Shown in pieces: positions 14,009-28,290 of a stretch of DNA of 64,000 nt; the first letter of the stretch is position 1; the number at the start of each line of letters is the position of its first letter. Made by a program: the position numbers and the translations under genes. Below the pieces are notes generated by a model. That model had not been told where the DNA came from. It saw only the letters and a program-made list of their open reading frames with translations, and did not search any database. Source of the DNA: Alitta virens (taxonomy: Eukaryota > Annelida > Polychaeta > Phyllodocida > Nereididae); contig OW028584.1 of assembly GCA_932294295.1 (NCBI GenBank), positions 10,300,407 through 10,364,406 on the forward strand. The letters are read 5' to 3'.

Positions 14009-17000
14009 GTGCGCCAGTCATTTGTAGCCAATAACAACCCGGGCGTGCTCCACCAAGATCAGCAGTTGCTGGTCTGGTTCCCCAATGATGGCGCCCACTA
14101 CCTCATCGTGCGTCTGGAATTGACAGCCACCCTGAATGACGACAGCGACGTCTTTCACTGCTACCAAGACATCGACACCACGGCCAAGCGAAATATCACC
14201 TGAATCTGGGTAACAAAGGCGATACGGTTGTTTCAGACAACCCCACAGCCAAGTCCAGTCGACTGGACCTTCATGGATCCAGACGCGGCACCCGGATGTG
14301 TCTGAGAAGTGTCACCTGCCTCAAGTAACTTCTGACAAGCTTGTACAAGCTTGTAACTCTAGCCCGATCCAGTTCTGTGATATATAGTTCTAATATAGAG
14401 TGCAAGTCAATACGGATGCAAGGTCAACCTATACAGGATCCTCTGGCACCCCCTTGGGGTCTAAAGTGTGCGCCAGTCATTTGTAGCCAAGAACAACCCG
14501 GGCGTGCTCCACCAAAATCAGCTGTTGCTGGTCTGGTTCCCCAATGATGGCGCCCGCTACGTCTACGTCATCGTGCGTCTGGAATTGACAGCCACCCTAA
14601 ATGACGACAGCGACGTCTTTCACTGCTACCAAGACATCGACACCACGGCCAAGCGAAATATCACCTGAATCTGGGTAACAAAGGCGAGACTGTTGTTTCA
14701 GACAACCCCACAGCCAAGTCCAGTCGACTGGACCTTCATGGATCCAGATGCGGCACCCGGATGTGTCTGAGAAGTGTCACCTGCCTCAAGTATCTTCTGA
14801 CAAGCTTGTACAAGCCTGTAACTCTAGCCCGATCCAGTTCTGTGATGTATAGTTCTAATATAGAGTGCAAGTCAATACGGATGCAAGGTCAACCTATACA
14901 GGATCCTCTGGGACCCCCTTGGGGTCTAAGGTGTGCGCCAGTCATTTGTAGCCAATAACAACCCGGGCGTGCTCCACCAAGATCAGCAGTTGCTGGTCTG
15001 GTTCCCCAATGATGGCGCCACTACGTCATCGTGTGTCTGGAATTCACAGCCACCCTGAATGACGACAGCGACATCTTTCACTGCTACCAAGACATCGACA
15101 CCACGGCCAAGCGAAATATCACCTGAATCTGGGTAACAAAGGCGAGACGGTTGTTTCAGACAACCCCACAGCCAAGTCCAGTCGACTGGACCTTCATGGA
15201 TCCAGATGCGGCACCCGGATGTGTCTGAGAAGTGTCACCTGCCTCAAGTAACTTCTGACAAGCTTGTACAAGCCTGTAACTCTAGCCCGATCCAGTTCTG
15301 TGATATATAGTTCTTATATAGAGTGCAAGTCAATACGGATGCAAGGTCAACCTATACAGGATCCTCTGGGACCCCTTGGGGTCTAGGGTGTGCGCCAGTC
15401 ATTTGTAGCCAAGAACAACCCGGGCGTGCTCCACCAAAATCAGCTGTTGCTGGTCTGGTTCCCCAATGATGGCGCCCGCTACGTCTACGTTATATGCGTC
15501 TGGAATTCACAGCCACCCTGAATGACCTCAGCGACATCTTTCACTGCTACCAAGACATCGACACCACGGCCAAGCGAAATGTCACCTGAATCCGGGTAAT
15601 AAAGGCGAGACTGTTGTTTCAGACAAGTGCCACTCACTCAACCCCACAGCCATGTCCAGTCGACTGGACCTTCATGGATCCAGACGCGGCACCCGGATGT
15701 GTCTGAGAAGTGTCACCTGCCTAAAGTAATTTGTGACAAGCTTGTACAAGCCTGTAACTCTAGCCCGATGCAGCTCTGGCACAACCAGGCCAATTTGGCC
15801 ACCTGGTGCAACGGGCTGCGGCGTGTCAGCTCAAGATCACCTGTCAGCACCAGACCAACTGCTGCTGCGGTAACTGTACCTCTTCCACGCATACAACCAG
15901 ACAAGGCGGATTCTGGACGAGAGGCAGGCTCCAATAGTGATATATAGCAAAGCTAATAATGACTGCAAGTCAATACAGATGCAAGGTCAACCTATTCAGG
16001 CTCCTCCGGGACCCCCTTGGGGTCTAAGGTGTGCGCCTGTCATTTGTAGCCAAGAACAACCCGGGCGCGCTCGACCAAAATCAGCAGTTGCTAGTCTGGT
16101 TCCCCAATGATGGCGCCCACTACATCATCGTGCGTCTGGAATTCACATCCACCCTGAATGACGACAGCGACGTCTTTCACTGCTACCAAGACATCGACAC
16201 CACGACCAAGCAAAATGTCACCTGAATCCGGGTAACAAAGGCGAGACGGTTGTTTCAGACAACCCCACAGCCAAGTCCAGTCGACTGGACCTTCATGGAT
16301 CCAGACGCGGCACCCGGATGTGTCTGAGAAGTGTCACCTGCTTCAAGTAACTTCTGACAAGCTTGTACAAGCCTGTAACTCTAGCCCGATCCAGTTCTGT
16401 GATATATTGTTCTAATACAGAGTGCAAGTCAATACGGATGCAAGGTCAACCTATGCAGGATCCTCTGTGACCCCTTGGGGTCTAAGGTGTGCGCCAGTCA
16501 TTTGTAGCCAAGAACAACCCGGGCGTGCTCCACCAAAATCAGCTGTTGCTGGTCTGGTTCCCCAACGATGGCGCCCGCTACGTCTACTTCATCGTGCGTC
16601 TGGAATTCACAGCCACCCTGAATGACCTCAGCGACGTCTTTCACTGCTACCAAGACATCGACACCACGGCCTAGCGAAATGTCACCTGAATCCGGGTAAC
16701 AAAGGCGAGACTGTTGTTTCAGACAAGTGCCACTCACTCAACCCCACAGCCAAGTCCAGTCGACTGGACCTTCATGGATCCAGACGCGGCACCCGGATGT
16801 GTCTGAGAAGTGTCACCTGCCTCAAGTAACATCTGACAAGCTTGTACAAGCCTGTAACTCTAGCCCGATCCAGTTCTGTGATATATAGTTCTAATATAGA
16901 GTGCAAGTCAATACGGATGCAAGGTCAACCTATACAGGATCCTCTGGGACCCCCTTGGGGTCTAAGGTGTGCGCCAGTCATTTGTAGCCAATAACAACCC

Positions 17001-20000
17001 GGGCGTGCTCCACCAAAATCAGCAGTTGCTGGTCTGGTTCCCCAATGATGGCGCCCACTACGTCATCGTGCGTCTGGAATTCACAGCCACCCTGAATGGA
17101 GACAGCGACGTCTTTCACTGCTACCAAGACATCGACACCACGGCCAAGCGAAATATCACCTGAATCTGGGTAACAAAGGCGATACGGTTGTTTCAGACAA
17201 CCCCACAGCCAAGTCCAGTCGACTGGACCTTCATGGATCCAGACGCGGCACCCGGATGTGTCTGAGAAGTGTCACCTGCCTCAAGTTACTTCTGACAAGC
17301 TTGTACAAGCCTGTAACTGTAGCCCGATCCAGTTCTGTGATACATAGTTCTAATATAGAGTGCAAGTCAATACGGATGCAAGGTCAACCTATACAGGATC
17401 CTCTGGCACCCCCTTGGGGTCTAAGGTGTGCGCCAGTCATTTGTAGCCAAGAACAACCCGGGCGTGCTCCACCAAAATCAGCTGTTGCTGGTCTGGTTCC
17501 CCAATGATGGCGCCCGCTACGTCTACGTCATCGTGCGTCTGGAATTGACAGCCACCCTAAATGACGACAGCGACGTCTTTCACTGCTACCAAGACATCGA
17601 CACCACGGCCAAGCGAAATATCACCTGAATCTGGGTAACAAAGGCGAAACTGTTGTTTCAGACAACCCCACAGCCAAGTCCAGTCGACTGGACCTTCATG
17701 GATCCAGACGCGGCACCCGGATGTGTCTGAGAAGTGTCACCTGCCTCAAGTAACTTCTGACAAGCTTGTACAAGCCTGTAACTCAGCCCGATCCAGTTCT
17801 GTGATGTATAGTTCTAATATAGAGTGCAAGTCAATACGGATGCAAGGTCAACCTATACAGGATCCTCTGGGACCCCCTTGGGGTCTAAGGTGTGCGCCAG
17901 TCATTTGTAGCCAATAACAACCCGGGCGTGCTCCACCAAGATCAGCAGTTGCTGGTCTGGTTCCCCAATGATGGCGCCCACTACCTCATCGTGCGTCTGG
18001 AATTGACAGCCACCCTGAATGACGACAGCGACGTCTTTCACTGCTACCAAGACATCGACACCACGGCCAAGCGAAATATCACCTGAATCTGGGTAACAAA
18101 GGCGATACGGTTGTTTCAGACAACCCCACAGCCAAGTCCAGTCGACTGGACCTTCATGGATCCAGACGCGGCACCCGGATGTGTCTGAGAAGTGTCACCT
18201 GCCTCAAGTAACTTCTGACAAGCTTGTACAAGCTTGTAACTCTAGCCCGATCCAGTTCTGTGATATATAGTTCTAATATAGAGTGCAAGTCAATACGGAT
18301 GCAAGGTCAACCTATACAGGATCCTCTGGCACCCCCTTGGGGTCTAAAGTGTGCGCCAGTCATTTGTAGCCAAGAACAACCCGGGCGTGCTCCACCAAAA
18401 TCAGCTGTTGCTGGTCTGGTTCCCCAATGATGGCGCCCGCTACGTCTACGTCATCGTGCGTCTGGAATTGACAGCCACCCTAAATGACGACAGCGACGTC
18501 TTTCACTGCTACCAAGACATCGACACCACGGCCAAGCGAAATATCACCTGAATCTGGGTAACAAAGGCGAGACTGTTGTTTCAGACAACCCCACAGCCAA
18601 GTCCAGTCGACTGGACCTTCATGGATCCAGATGCGGCACCCGGATGTGTCTGAGAAGTGTCACCTGCCTCAAGTATCTTCTGACAAGCTTGTACAAGCCT
18701 GTAACTCTAGCCCGATCCAGTTCTGTGATGTATAGTTCTAATATAGAGTGCAAGTCAATACGGATGCAAGGTCAACCTATACAGGATCCTCTGGGACCCC
18801 CTTGGGGTCTAAGGTGTGCGCCAGTCATTTGTAGCCAATAACAACCCGGGCGTGCTCCACCAAGATCAGCAGTTGCTGGTCTGGTTCCCCAATGATGGCG
18901 CCACTACGTCATCGTGTGTCTGGAATTCACAGCCACCCTGAATGACGACAGCGACATCTTTCACTGCTACCAAGACATCGACACCACGGCCAAGCGAAAT
19001 ATCACCTGAATCTGGGTAACAAAGGCGAGACGGTTGTTTCAGACAACCCCACAGCCAAGTCCAGTCGACTGGACCTTCATGGATCCAGATGCGGCACCCG
19101 GATGTGTCTGAGAAGTGTCACCTGCCTCAAGTAACTTCTGACAAGCTTGTACAAGCCTGTAACTCTAGCCCGATCCAGTTCTGTGATATATAGTTCTTAT
19201 ATAGAGTGCAAGTCAATACGGATGCAAGGTCAACCTATACAGGATCCTCTGGGACCCCTTGGGGTCTAGGGTGTGCGCCAGTCATTTGTAGCCAAGAACA
19301 ACCCGGGCGTGCTCCACCAAAATCAGCTGTTGCTGGTCTGGTTCCCCAATGATGGCGCCCGCTACGTCTACGTTATATGCGTCTGGAATTCACAGCCACC
19401 CTGAATGACCTCAGCGACATCTTTCACTGCTACCAAGACATCGACACCACGGCCAAGCGAAATGTCACCTGAATCCGGGTAATAAAGGCGAGACTGTTGT
19501 TTCAGACAAGTGCCACTCACTCAACCCCACAGCCATGTCCAGTCGACTGGACCTTCATGGATCCAGACGCGGCACCCGGATGTGTCTGAGAAGTGTCACC
19601 TGCCTAAAGTAATTTGTGACAAGCTTGTACAAGCCTGTAACTCTAGCCCGATGCAGCTCTGGCACAACCAGGCCAATTTGGCCACCTGGTGCAACGGGCT
19701 GCGGCGTGTCAGCTCAAGATCACCTGTCAGCACCAGACCAACTGCTGCTGCGGTAACTGTACCTCTTCCACGCATACAACCAGACAAGGCGGATTCTGGA
19801 CGAGAGGCAGGCTCCAATAGTGATATATAGCAAAGCTAATAATGACTGCAAGTCAATACAGATGCAAGGTCAACCTATTCAGGCTCCTCCGGGACCCCCT
19901 TGGGGTCTAAGGTGTGCGCCTGTCATTTGTAGCCAAGAACAACCCGGGCGCGCTCGACCAAAATCAGCAGTTGCTAGTCTGGTTCCCCAATGATGGCGCC

Positions 20001-23000
20001 CACTACATCATCGTGCGTCTGGAATTCACATCCACCCTGAATGACGACAGCGACGTCTTTCACTGCTACCAAGACATCGACACCACGACCAAGCAAAATG
20101 TCACCTGAATCCGGGTAACAAAGGCGAGACGGTTGTTTCAGACAACCCCACAGCCAAGTCCAGTCGACTGGACCTTCATGGATCCAGACGCGGCACCCGG
20201 ATGTGTCTGAGAAGTGTCACCTGCTTCAAGTAACTTCTGACAAGCTTGTACAAGCCTGTAACTCTAGCCCGATCCAGTTCTGTGATATATTGTTCTAATA
20301 CAGAGTGCAAGTCAATACGGATGCAAGGTCAACCTATGCAGGATCCTCTGTGACCCCTTGGGGTCTAAGGTGTGCGCCAGTCATTTGTAGCCAAGAACAA
20401 CCCGGGCGTGCTCCACCAAAATCAGCTGTTGCTGGTCTGGTTCCCCAACGATGACGCCCGCTACGTCTACTTCATCGTGCGTCTGGAATTCACAGCCACC
20501 CTGAATGACCTCAGCGACGTCTTTCACTGCTACCAAGACATCGACACCACGGCCTAGCGAAATGTCACCTGAATCCGGGTAACAAAGGCGAGACTGTTGT
20601 TTCAGACAAGTGCCACTCACTCAACCCCACAGCCAAGTCCAGTCGACTGGACCTTCATGGATCCAGACGCGGCACCCGGATGTGTCTGAGAAGTGTCACC
20701 TGCCTCAAGTAACATCTGACAAGCTTGTACAAGCCTGTAACTCTAGCCCGATCCAGTTCTGTGATATATAGTTCTAATATAGAGTGCAAGTCAATACGGA
20801 TGCAAGGTCAACCTATGCAGGATCCTCTGGGACCCCTTGGGGTCTAAGGTGTGCGCCAGTCATTTGCAGCCAAGAACAACCCGGGCGTGCTCCACCAAAA
20901 TCAGCAGTTGCTGGTCTGGTTCCCCAATGATGGCACCCGCTACGTCTACGTCATCGTGCGTCTGGAATTGACAGCCACCCTGAATGACGACAGCGACGTC
21001 TTTCACTGCTACCAAGACATCGACACCACGGCCAAGCGAAATATCACCTGAATCTGGGTAACAAATGCGAGACTGTTGTTTAAGACAATGTGTCTGAGAA
21101 GTGTCACCTGCCTCAAGTAACTTCTGACAAGCTTGTACAAGCCTGTAACTCTAGCCCGATCCAGTCCTGTGATATATAGTTCTAATATAGAGTGCAAGTC
21201 AATACGGATGCAAGGTCAACCTATACAGGATCCTCTGGGACCCCCTTGGGGTCTAAGGTGTGCGCCAGTCATTTGTAGCCAATAACAACCGGGGCGTGCT
21301 CCACCAAAATCAGCAGTTGCTGGTCTGGTTCCCCAATGATGGCGCCCACTACGTCATCGTGCGTCTGGAATTCACAGCCACCCTGAATGGAGACAGCGAC
21401 GTCTTTCACTGCTACCAAGACATCGACACCACGGCCAAGCGAAATATCACCTGAATCTGGGTAACAAAGGCGAGACGGTTGTTTCAGACAACCCCACAGC
21501 CAAGTCCAGTCGACTGGACCTTCATGGATCCAGACGCGGCACCCGGATGTGTCTGAGAAGTGTCACCTGCCTCAAGTTACTTCTGACAAGCTTGTACAAG
21601 CCTGTAACTGTAGCCCGATCCAATTCTGTGATACATAGTTCTAATATAGAGTGCAAGTCAATACGGATGCAAGGTCAACCTATACAGGATCCTCTGGGAC
21701 CCCCTTGGGGTCTAAGGTGTGCGCCAGTCATTTGTAGCAAAGAACAACCCGGGCGTGCTCCACCAAGATCAGCAGTAACTGGTCTGGTTCCCCAATGATG
21801 GCGCCCACTACATCATCGTGCGTCTGGAATTCACAGCCACCCTGAATGACGACAGCGACGTCTTTCACTGCTACCAAGACATCGACACCACGGCCAAGCG
21901 AAATATCACCTGAAACTGGGTAACAAAGGCGAGACGGTTGTTTCAGACAATGTGTCTGAGAAGTGTCACCTGCCTCAAGTAACTTCTGACAAGCTTGTAC
22001 AAGCCTGTAACTCTAGCCCGATCCAGTTCTGTGATACATAGTTCTTATATAGAGTGCAAGTCAATACGGATGCAAGGTCAACCTATACAGGATCCTCTGG
22101 GACCCCTTGGGGTCTAGGGTGTGCGCCAGTCATTTGTAGCCAAGAACAACCCGGGCGTGCTCCACCAAAATCAGCTGTTGCTGGTCTGGTTCCCCAACGA
22201 TGGCGCCCGCTACGTCTACGTCATCATGTGTCTGGAATTCACAGCCACCCTGAATGACCTCAGCGACATCTTTCACTGCTACCAAGACATCGACAACACG
22301 GCCAAGCGAAATGTCACCTGAATCCGGGTAACAATGGCGAGACTGTTGTTTCAGACAAGTGCCACTCACTCAACCCCACAGCCAAGTCCAGTCGACTGGA
22401 CCTTCATGGATCCAGACGCGGCACCCGGATGTGTCTGAGAAGTGTCACCTGCCTAAAGTAACTTCTGACAAGCTTGTACAAGCCTGTAACTCTAGCCCGA
22501 TGCAGCTCTGGCACAACCAGGTCAATTTGGCCACCTGGTGCAACGGGCTGCGGCGTGTCAGCTCAAGATCACCTGTCCGCACCAGACCAACTGCTGCTGC
22601 GGTAACTGTACCTCTTCCACGCGTACAACCAGACAAGGCGGATTCTGGACGAGAGGCAGGCTCCAATAGTGATATATAGCAAAGCTAATAATGACTGCAA
22701 GTCAATACAGATGCAAGGTCAACCTATTCAGGCTCCTCCGGGACCCCCTTGGGGTCTAAGGTGTGCGCCAGTCATTTGTAGCCAAGAACGACCCGGGCGC
22801 GCTCGACCAAAATCAGCAGTTGCTAATCTGGTTCCCCAATGATGGCGCCCACTACATCATCGTGCGTCTGGAATTCACAGCCACCCTGAATGACGACAGC
22901 GACGTCTTTCACTGCTACCAAGACATCGACACCACGGCCAAGCGAAATATCACCTGAATCTGGGTAACAAAGGCGAGACGGTTGTTTCAGACAACCCCAC

Positions 23001-26000
23001 AGCCAAGTCCAGTCGACTGGACCTTCATGGATCCAGACGCGGCACCCGGATGTGTCTGAGAAGTGTCACCTGCCTCAAGTAACTTCTGACAAGCTTGTAC
23101 AAGCCTGTAACTCAGCCCGATCCAGTTCTGTGATGTATAGTTCTAATATAGAGTGCAAGTCAATACGGATGCAAGGTCAACCTATACAGGATCCTCTGGG
23201 ACCCCCTTGGGGTCTAAGGTGTGCGCCAGTCATTTGTAGCCAATAACAACCCGGGCGTGCTCCACCAAGATCAGCAGTTGCTGGTCTGGTTCCCCAATGA
23301 TGGCGCCCACTACCTCATCGTGCGTCTGGAATTGACAGCCACCCTGAATGACGACAGCGACGTCTTTCACTGCTACCAAGACATCGACACCACGGCCAAG
23401 CGAAATATCACCTGAATCTGGGTAACAAAGGCGATACGGTTGTTTCAGACAACCCCACAGCCAAGTCCAGTCGACTGGACCTTCATGGATCCAGACGCGG
23501 CACCCGGATGTGTCTGAGAAGTGTCACCTGCCTCAAGTAACTTCTGACAAGCTTGTACAAGCTTGTAACTCTAGCCCGATCCAGTTCTGTGATATATAGT
23601 TCTAATATAGAGTGCAAGTCAATACGGATGCAAGGTCAACCTATACAGGATCCTCTGGCACCCCCTTGGGGTCTAAAGTGTGCGCCAGTCATTTGTAGCC
23701 AAGAACAACCCGGGCGTGCTCCACCAAAATCAGCTGTTGCTGGTCTGGTTCCCCAATGATGGCGCCCGCTACGTCTACGTCATCGTGCGTCTGGAATTGA
23801 CAGCCACCCTAAATGACGACAGCGACGTCTTTCACTGCTACCAAGACATCGACACCACGGCCAAGCGAAATATCACCTGAATCTGGGTAACAAAGGCGAG
23901 ACTGTTGTTTCAGACAACCCCACAGCCAAGTCCAGTCGACTGGACCTTCATGGATCCAGATGCGGCACCCGGATGTGTCTGAGAAGTGTCACCTGCCTCA
24001 AGTATCTTCTGACAAGCTTGTACAAGCCTGTAACTCTAGCCCGATCCAGTTCTGTGATGTATAGTTCTAATATAGAGTGCAAGTCAATACGGATGCAAGG
24101 TCAACCTATACAGGATCCTCTGGGACCCCCTTGGGGTCTAAGGTGTGCGCCAGTCATTTGTAGCCAATAACAACCCGGGCGTGCTCCACCAAGATCAGCA
24201 GTTGCTGGTCTGGTTCCCCAATGATGGCGCCACTACGTCATCGTGTGTCTGGAATTCACAGCCACCCTGAATGACGACAGCGACATCTTTCACTGCTACC
24301 AAGACATCGACACCACGGCCAAGCGAAATATCACCTGAATCTGGGTAACAAAGGCGAGACGGTTGTTTCAGACAACCCCACAGCCAAGTCCAGTCGACTG
24401 GACCTTCATGGATCCAGATGCGGCACCCGGATGTGTCTGAGAAGTGTCACCTGCCTCAAGTAACTTCTGACAAGCTTGTACAAGCCTGGAACTCTAGCCC
24501 GATCCAGTTCTGTGATATATAGTTCTTATATAGAGTGCAAGTCAATACGGATGCAAGGTCAACCTATACAGGATCCTCTGGGACCCCTTGGGGTCTAGGG
24601 TGTGCGCCAGTCATTTGTAGCCAAGAACAACCCGGGCGTGCTCCACCAAAATCAGCTGTTGCTGGTCTGGTTCCCCAATGATGGCGCCCGCTACGTCTAC
24701 GTTATATGCGTCTGGAATTCACAGCCACCCTGAATGACCTCAGCGACATCTTTCACTGCTACCAAGACATCGACACCACGGCCAAGCGAAATGTCACCTG
24801 AATCCGGGTAATAAAGGCGAGACTGTTGTTTCAGACAAGTGCCACTCACTCAACCCCACAGCCATGTCCAGTCGACTGGACCTTCATGGATCCAGACGCG
24901 GCACCCGGATGTGTCTGAGAAGTGTCACCTGCCTAAAGTAATTTGTGACAAGCTTGTACAAGCCTGTAACTCTAGCCCGATGCAGCTCTGGCACAACCAG
25001 GCCAATTTGGCCACCTGGTGCAACGGGCTGCGGCGTGTCAGCTCAAGATCACCTGTCAGCACCAGACCAACTGCTGCTGCGGTAACTGTACCTCTTCCAC
25101 GCATACAACCAGACAAGGCGGATTCTGGACGAGAGGCAGGCTCCAATAGTGATATATAGCAAAGCTAATAATGACTGCAAGTCAATACAGATGCAAGGTC
25201 AACCTATTCAGGCTCCTCCGGGACCCCCTTGGGGTCTAAGGTGTGCGCCTGTCATTTGTAGCCAAGAACAACCCGGGCGCGCTCGACCAAAATCAGCAGT
25301 TGCTAGTCTGGTTCCCCAATGATGGCGCCCACTACATCATCGTGCGTCTGGAATTCACATCCACCCTGAATGACGACAGCGACGTCTTTCACTGCTACCA
25401 AGACATCGACACCACGACCAAGCAAAATGTCACCTGAATCCGGGTAACAAAGGCGAGACGGTTGTTTCAGACAACCCCACAGCCAAGTCCAGTCGACTGG
25501 ACCTTCATGGATCCAGACGCGGCACCCGGATGTGTCTGAGAAGTGTCACCTGCTTCAAGTAACTTCTGACAAGCTTGTACAAGCCTGTAACTCTAGCCCG
25601 ATCCAGTTCTGTGATATATTGTTCTAATACAGAGTGCAAGTCAATACGGATGCAAGGTCAACCTATGCAGGATCCTCTGTGACCCCTTGGGGTCTAAGGT
25701 GTGCGCCAGTCATTTGTAGCCAAGAACAACCCGGGCGTGCTCCACCAAAATCAGCTGTTGCTGGTCTGGTTCCCCAACGATGATGCCCGCTACGTCTACT
25801 TCATCGTGCGTCTGGAATTCACAGCCACCCTGAATGACCTCAGCGACGTCTTTCACTGCTACCAAGACATCGACACCACGGCCTAGCGAAATGTCACCTG
25901 AATCCGGGTAACAAAGGCGAGACTGTTGTTTCAGACAAGTGCCACTCACTCAACCCCACAGCCAAGTCCAGTCGACTGGACCTTCATGGATCCAGACGCG

Positions 26001-28290
26001 GCACCCGGATGTGTCTGAGAAGTGTCACCTGCCTCAAGTAACATCTGACAAGCTTGTACAAGCCTGTAACTCTAGCCCGATCCAGTTCTGTGATATATAG
26101 TTCTAATATAGAGTGCAAGTCAATACGGATGCAAGGTCAACCTATGCAGGATCCTCTGGGACCCCTTGGGGTCTAAGGTGTGCGCCAGTCATTTGCAGCC
26201 AAGAACAACCCGGGCGTGCTCCACCAAAATCAGCAGTTGCTGGTCTGGTTCCCCAATGATGGCACCCGCTACGTCTACGTCATCGTGCGTCTGGAATTGA
26301 CAGCCACCCTGAATGACGACAGCGACGTCTTTCACTGCTACCAAGACATCGACACCACGGCCAAGCGAAATATCACCTGAATCTGGGTAACAAATGCGAG
26401 ACTGTTGTTTAAGACAATGTGTCTGAGAAGTGTCACCTGCCTCAAGTAACTTCTGACAAGCTTGTACAAGCCTGTAACTCTAGCCCGATCCAGTCCTGTG
26501 ATATATAGTTCTAATATAGAGTGCAAGTCAATACGGATGCAAGGTCAACCTATACAGGATCCTCTGGGACCCCCTTGGGGTCTAAGGTGTGCGCCAGTCA
26601 TTTGTAGCCAATAACAACCGGGGCGTGCTCCACCAAAATCAGCAGTTGCTGGTCTGGTTCCCCAATGATGGCGCCCACTACGTCATCGTGCGTCTGGAAT
26701 TCACAGCCACCCTGAATGGAGACAGCGACGTCTTTCACTGCTACCAAGACATCGACACCACGGCCAAGCGAAATATCACCTGAATCTGGGTAACAAAGGC
26801 GAGACGGTTGTTTCAGACAACCCCACAGCCAAGTCCAGTCGACTGGACCTTCATGGATCCAGACGCGGCACCCGGATGTGTCTGAGAAGTGTCACCTGCC
26901 TCAAGTTACTTCTGACAAGCTTGTACAAGCCTGTAACTGTAGCCCGATCCAATTCTGTGATACATAGTTCTAATATAGAGTGCAAGTCAATACGGATGCA
27001 AGGTCAACCTATACAGGATCCTCTGGGACCCCCTTGGGGTCTAAGGTGTGCGCCAGTCATTTGTAGCAAAGAACAACCCGGGCGTGCTCCACCAAGATCA
27101 GCAGTAACTGGTCTGGTTCCCCAATGATGGCGCCCACTACATCATCGTGCGTCTGGAATTCACAGCCACCCTGAATGACGACAGCGACGTCTTTCACTGC
27201 TACCAAGACATCGACACCACGGCCAAGCGAAATATCACCTGAAACTGGGTAACAAAGGCGAGACGGTTGTTTCAGACAATGTGTCTGAGAAGTGTCACCT
27301 GCCTCAAGTAACTTCTGACAAGCTTGTACAAGCCTGTAACTCTAGCCCGATCCAGTTCTGTGATACATAGTTCTTATATAGAGTGCAAGTCAATACGGAT
27401 GCAAGGTCAACCTATACAGGATCCTCTGGGACCCCTTGGGGTCTAGGGTGTGCGCCAGTCATTTGTAGCCAAGAACAACCCGGGCGTGCTCCACCAAAAT
27501 CAGCTGTTGCTGGTCTGGTTCCCCAACGATGGCGCCCGCTACGTCTACGTCATCATGTGTCTGGAATTCACAGCCACCCTGAATGACCTCAGCGACATCT
27601 TTCACTGCTACCAAGACATCGACAACACGGCCAAGCGAAATGTCACCTGAATCCGGGTAACAATGGCGAGACTGTTGTTTCAGACAAGTGCCACTCACTC
27701 AACCCCACAGCCAAGTCCAGTCGACTGGACCTTCATGGATCCAGACGCGGCACCCGGATGTGTCTGAGAAGTGTCACCTGCCTAAAGTAACTTCTGACAA
27801 GCTTGTACAAGCCTGTAACTCTAGCCCGATGCAGCTCTGGCACAACCAGGTCAATTTGGCCACCTGGTGCAACGGGCTGCGGCGTGTCAGCTCAAGATCA
27901 CCTGTCCGCACCAGACCAACTGCTGCTGCGGTAACTGTACCTCTTCCACGCGTACAACCAGACAAGGCGGATTCTGGACGAGAGGCAGGCTCCAATAGTG
28001 ATATATAGCAAAGCTAATAATGACTGCAAGTCAATACAGATGCAAGGTCAACCTATTCAGGCTCCTCCGGGACCCCCTTGGGGTCTAAGGTGTGCGCCTG
28101 TCATTTGTAGCCAAGAACAACCCGGGCGCGCTCGACCAAAATCAGCAGTTGCTAGTCTGGTTCCCCAATGATGGCGCCCACTGCATCATCGTGCGTCTGG
28201 AATTCACATCCACCCTGAATGACGACAGCGACGTCTTTCACTGCTACCAAGACATCGACACCACGGCCAAGCAAAATGTCACCTGAATCC
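14009..28290 (+). repeat. Higher-order duplications, 3883- and 5329-bp offsets
   Basis: Landmarks at 14009, 14341, 14761, 15627 and 16031 recur at 17892, 18224, 18644, 19510 and 19914 (offset 3883). Landmarks at 17892, 18224, 18644, 19510, 20372, 20851, 21260, 21547, 22054 and 22359 recur at 23221, 23553, 23973, 24839, 25701, 26180, 26589, 26876, 27383 and 27688 (offset 5329). I saw only isolated substitutions between the 5329-bp copies, for example near 20455 versus 25784. The duplication is therefore recent, or it is an assembly duplication. Confidence 0.8.
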
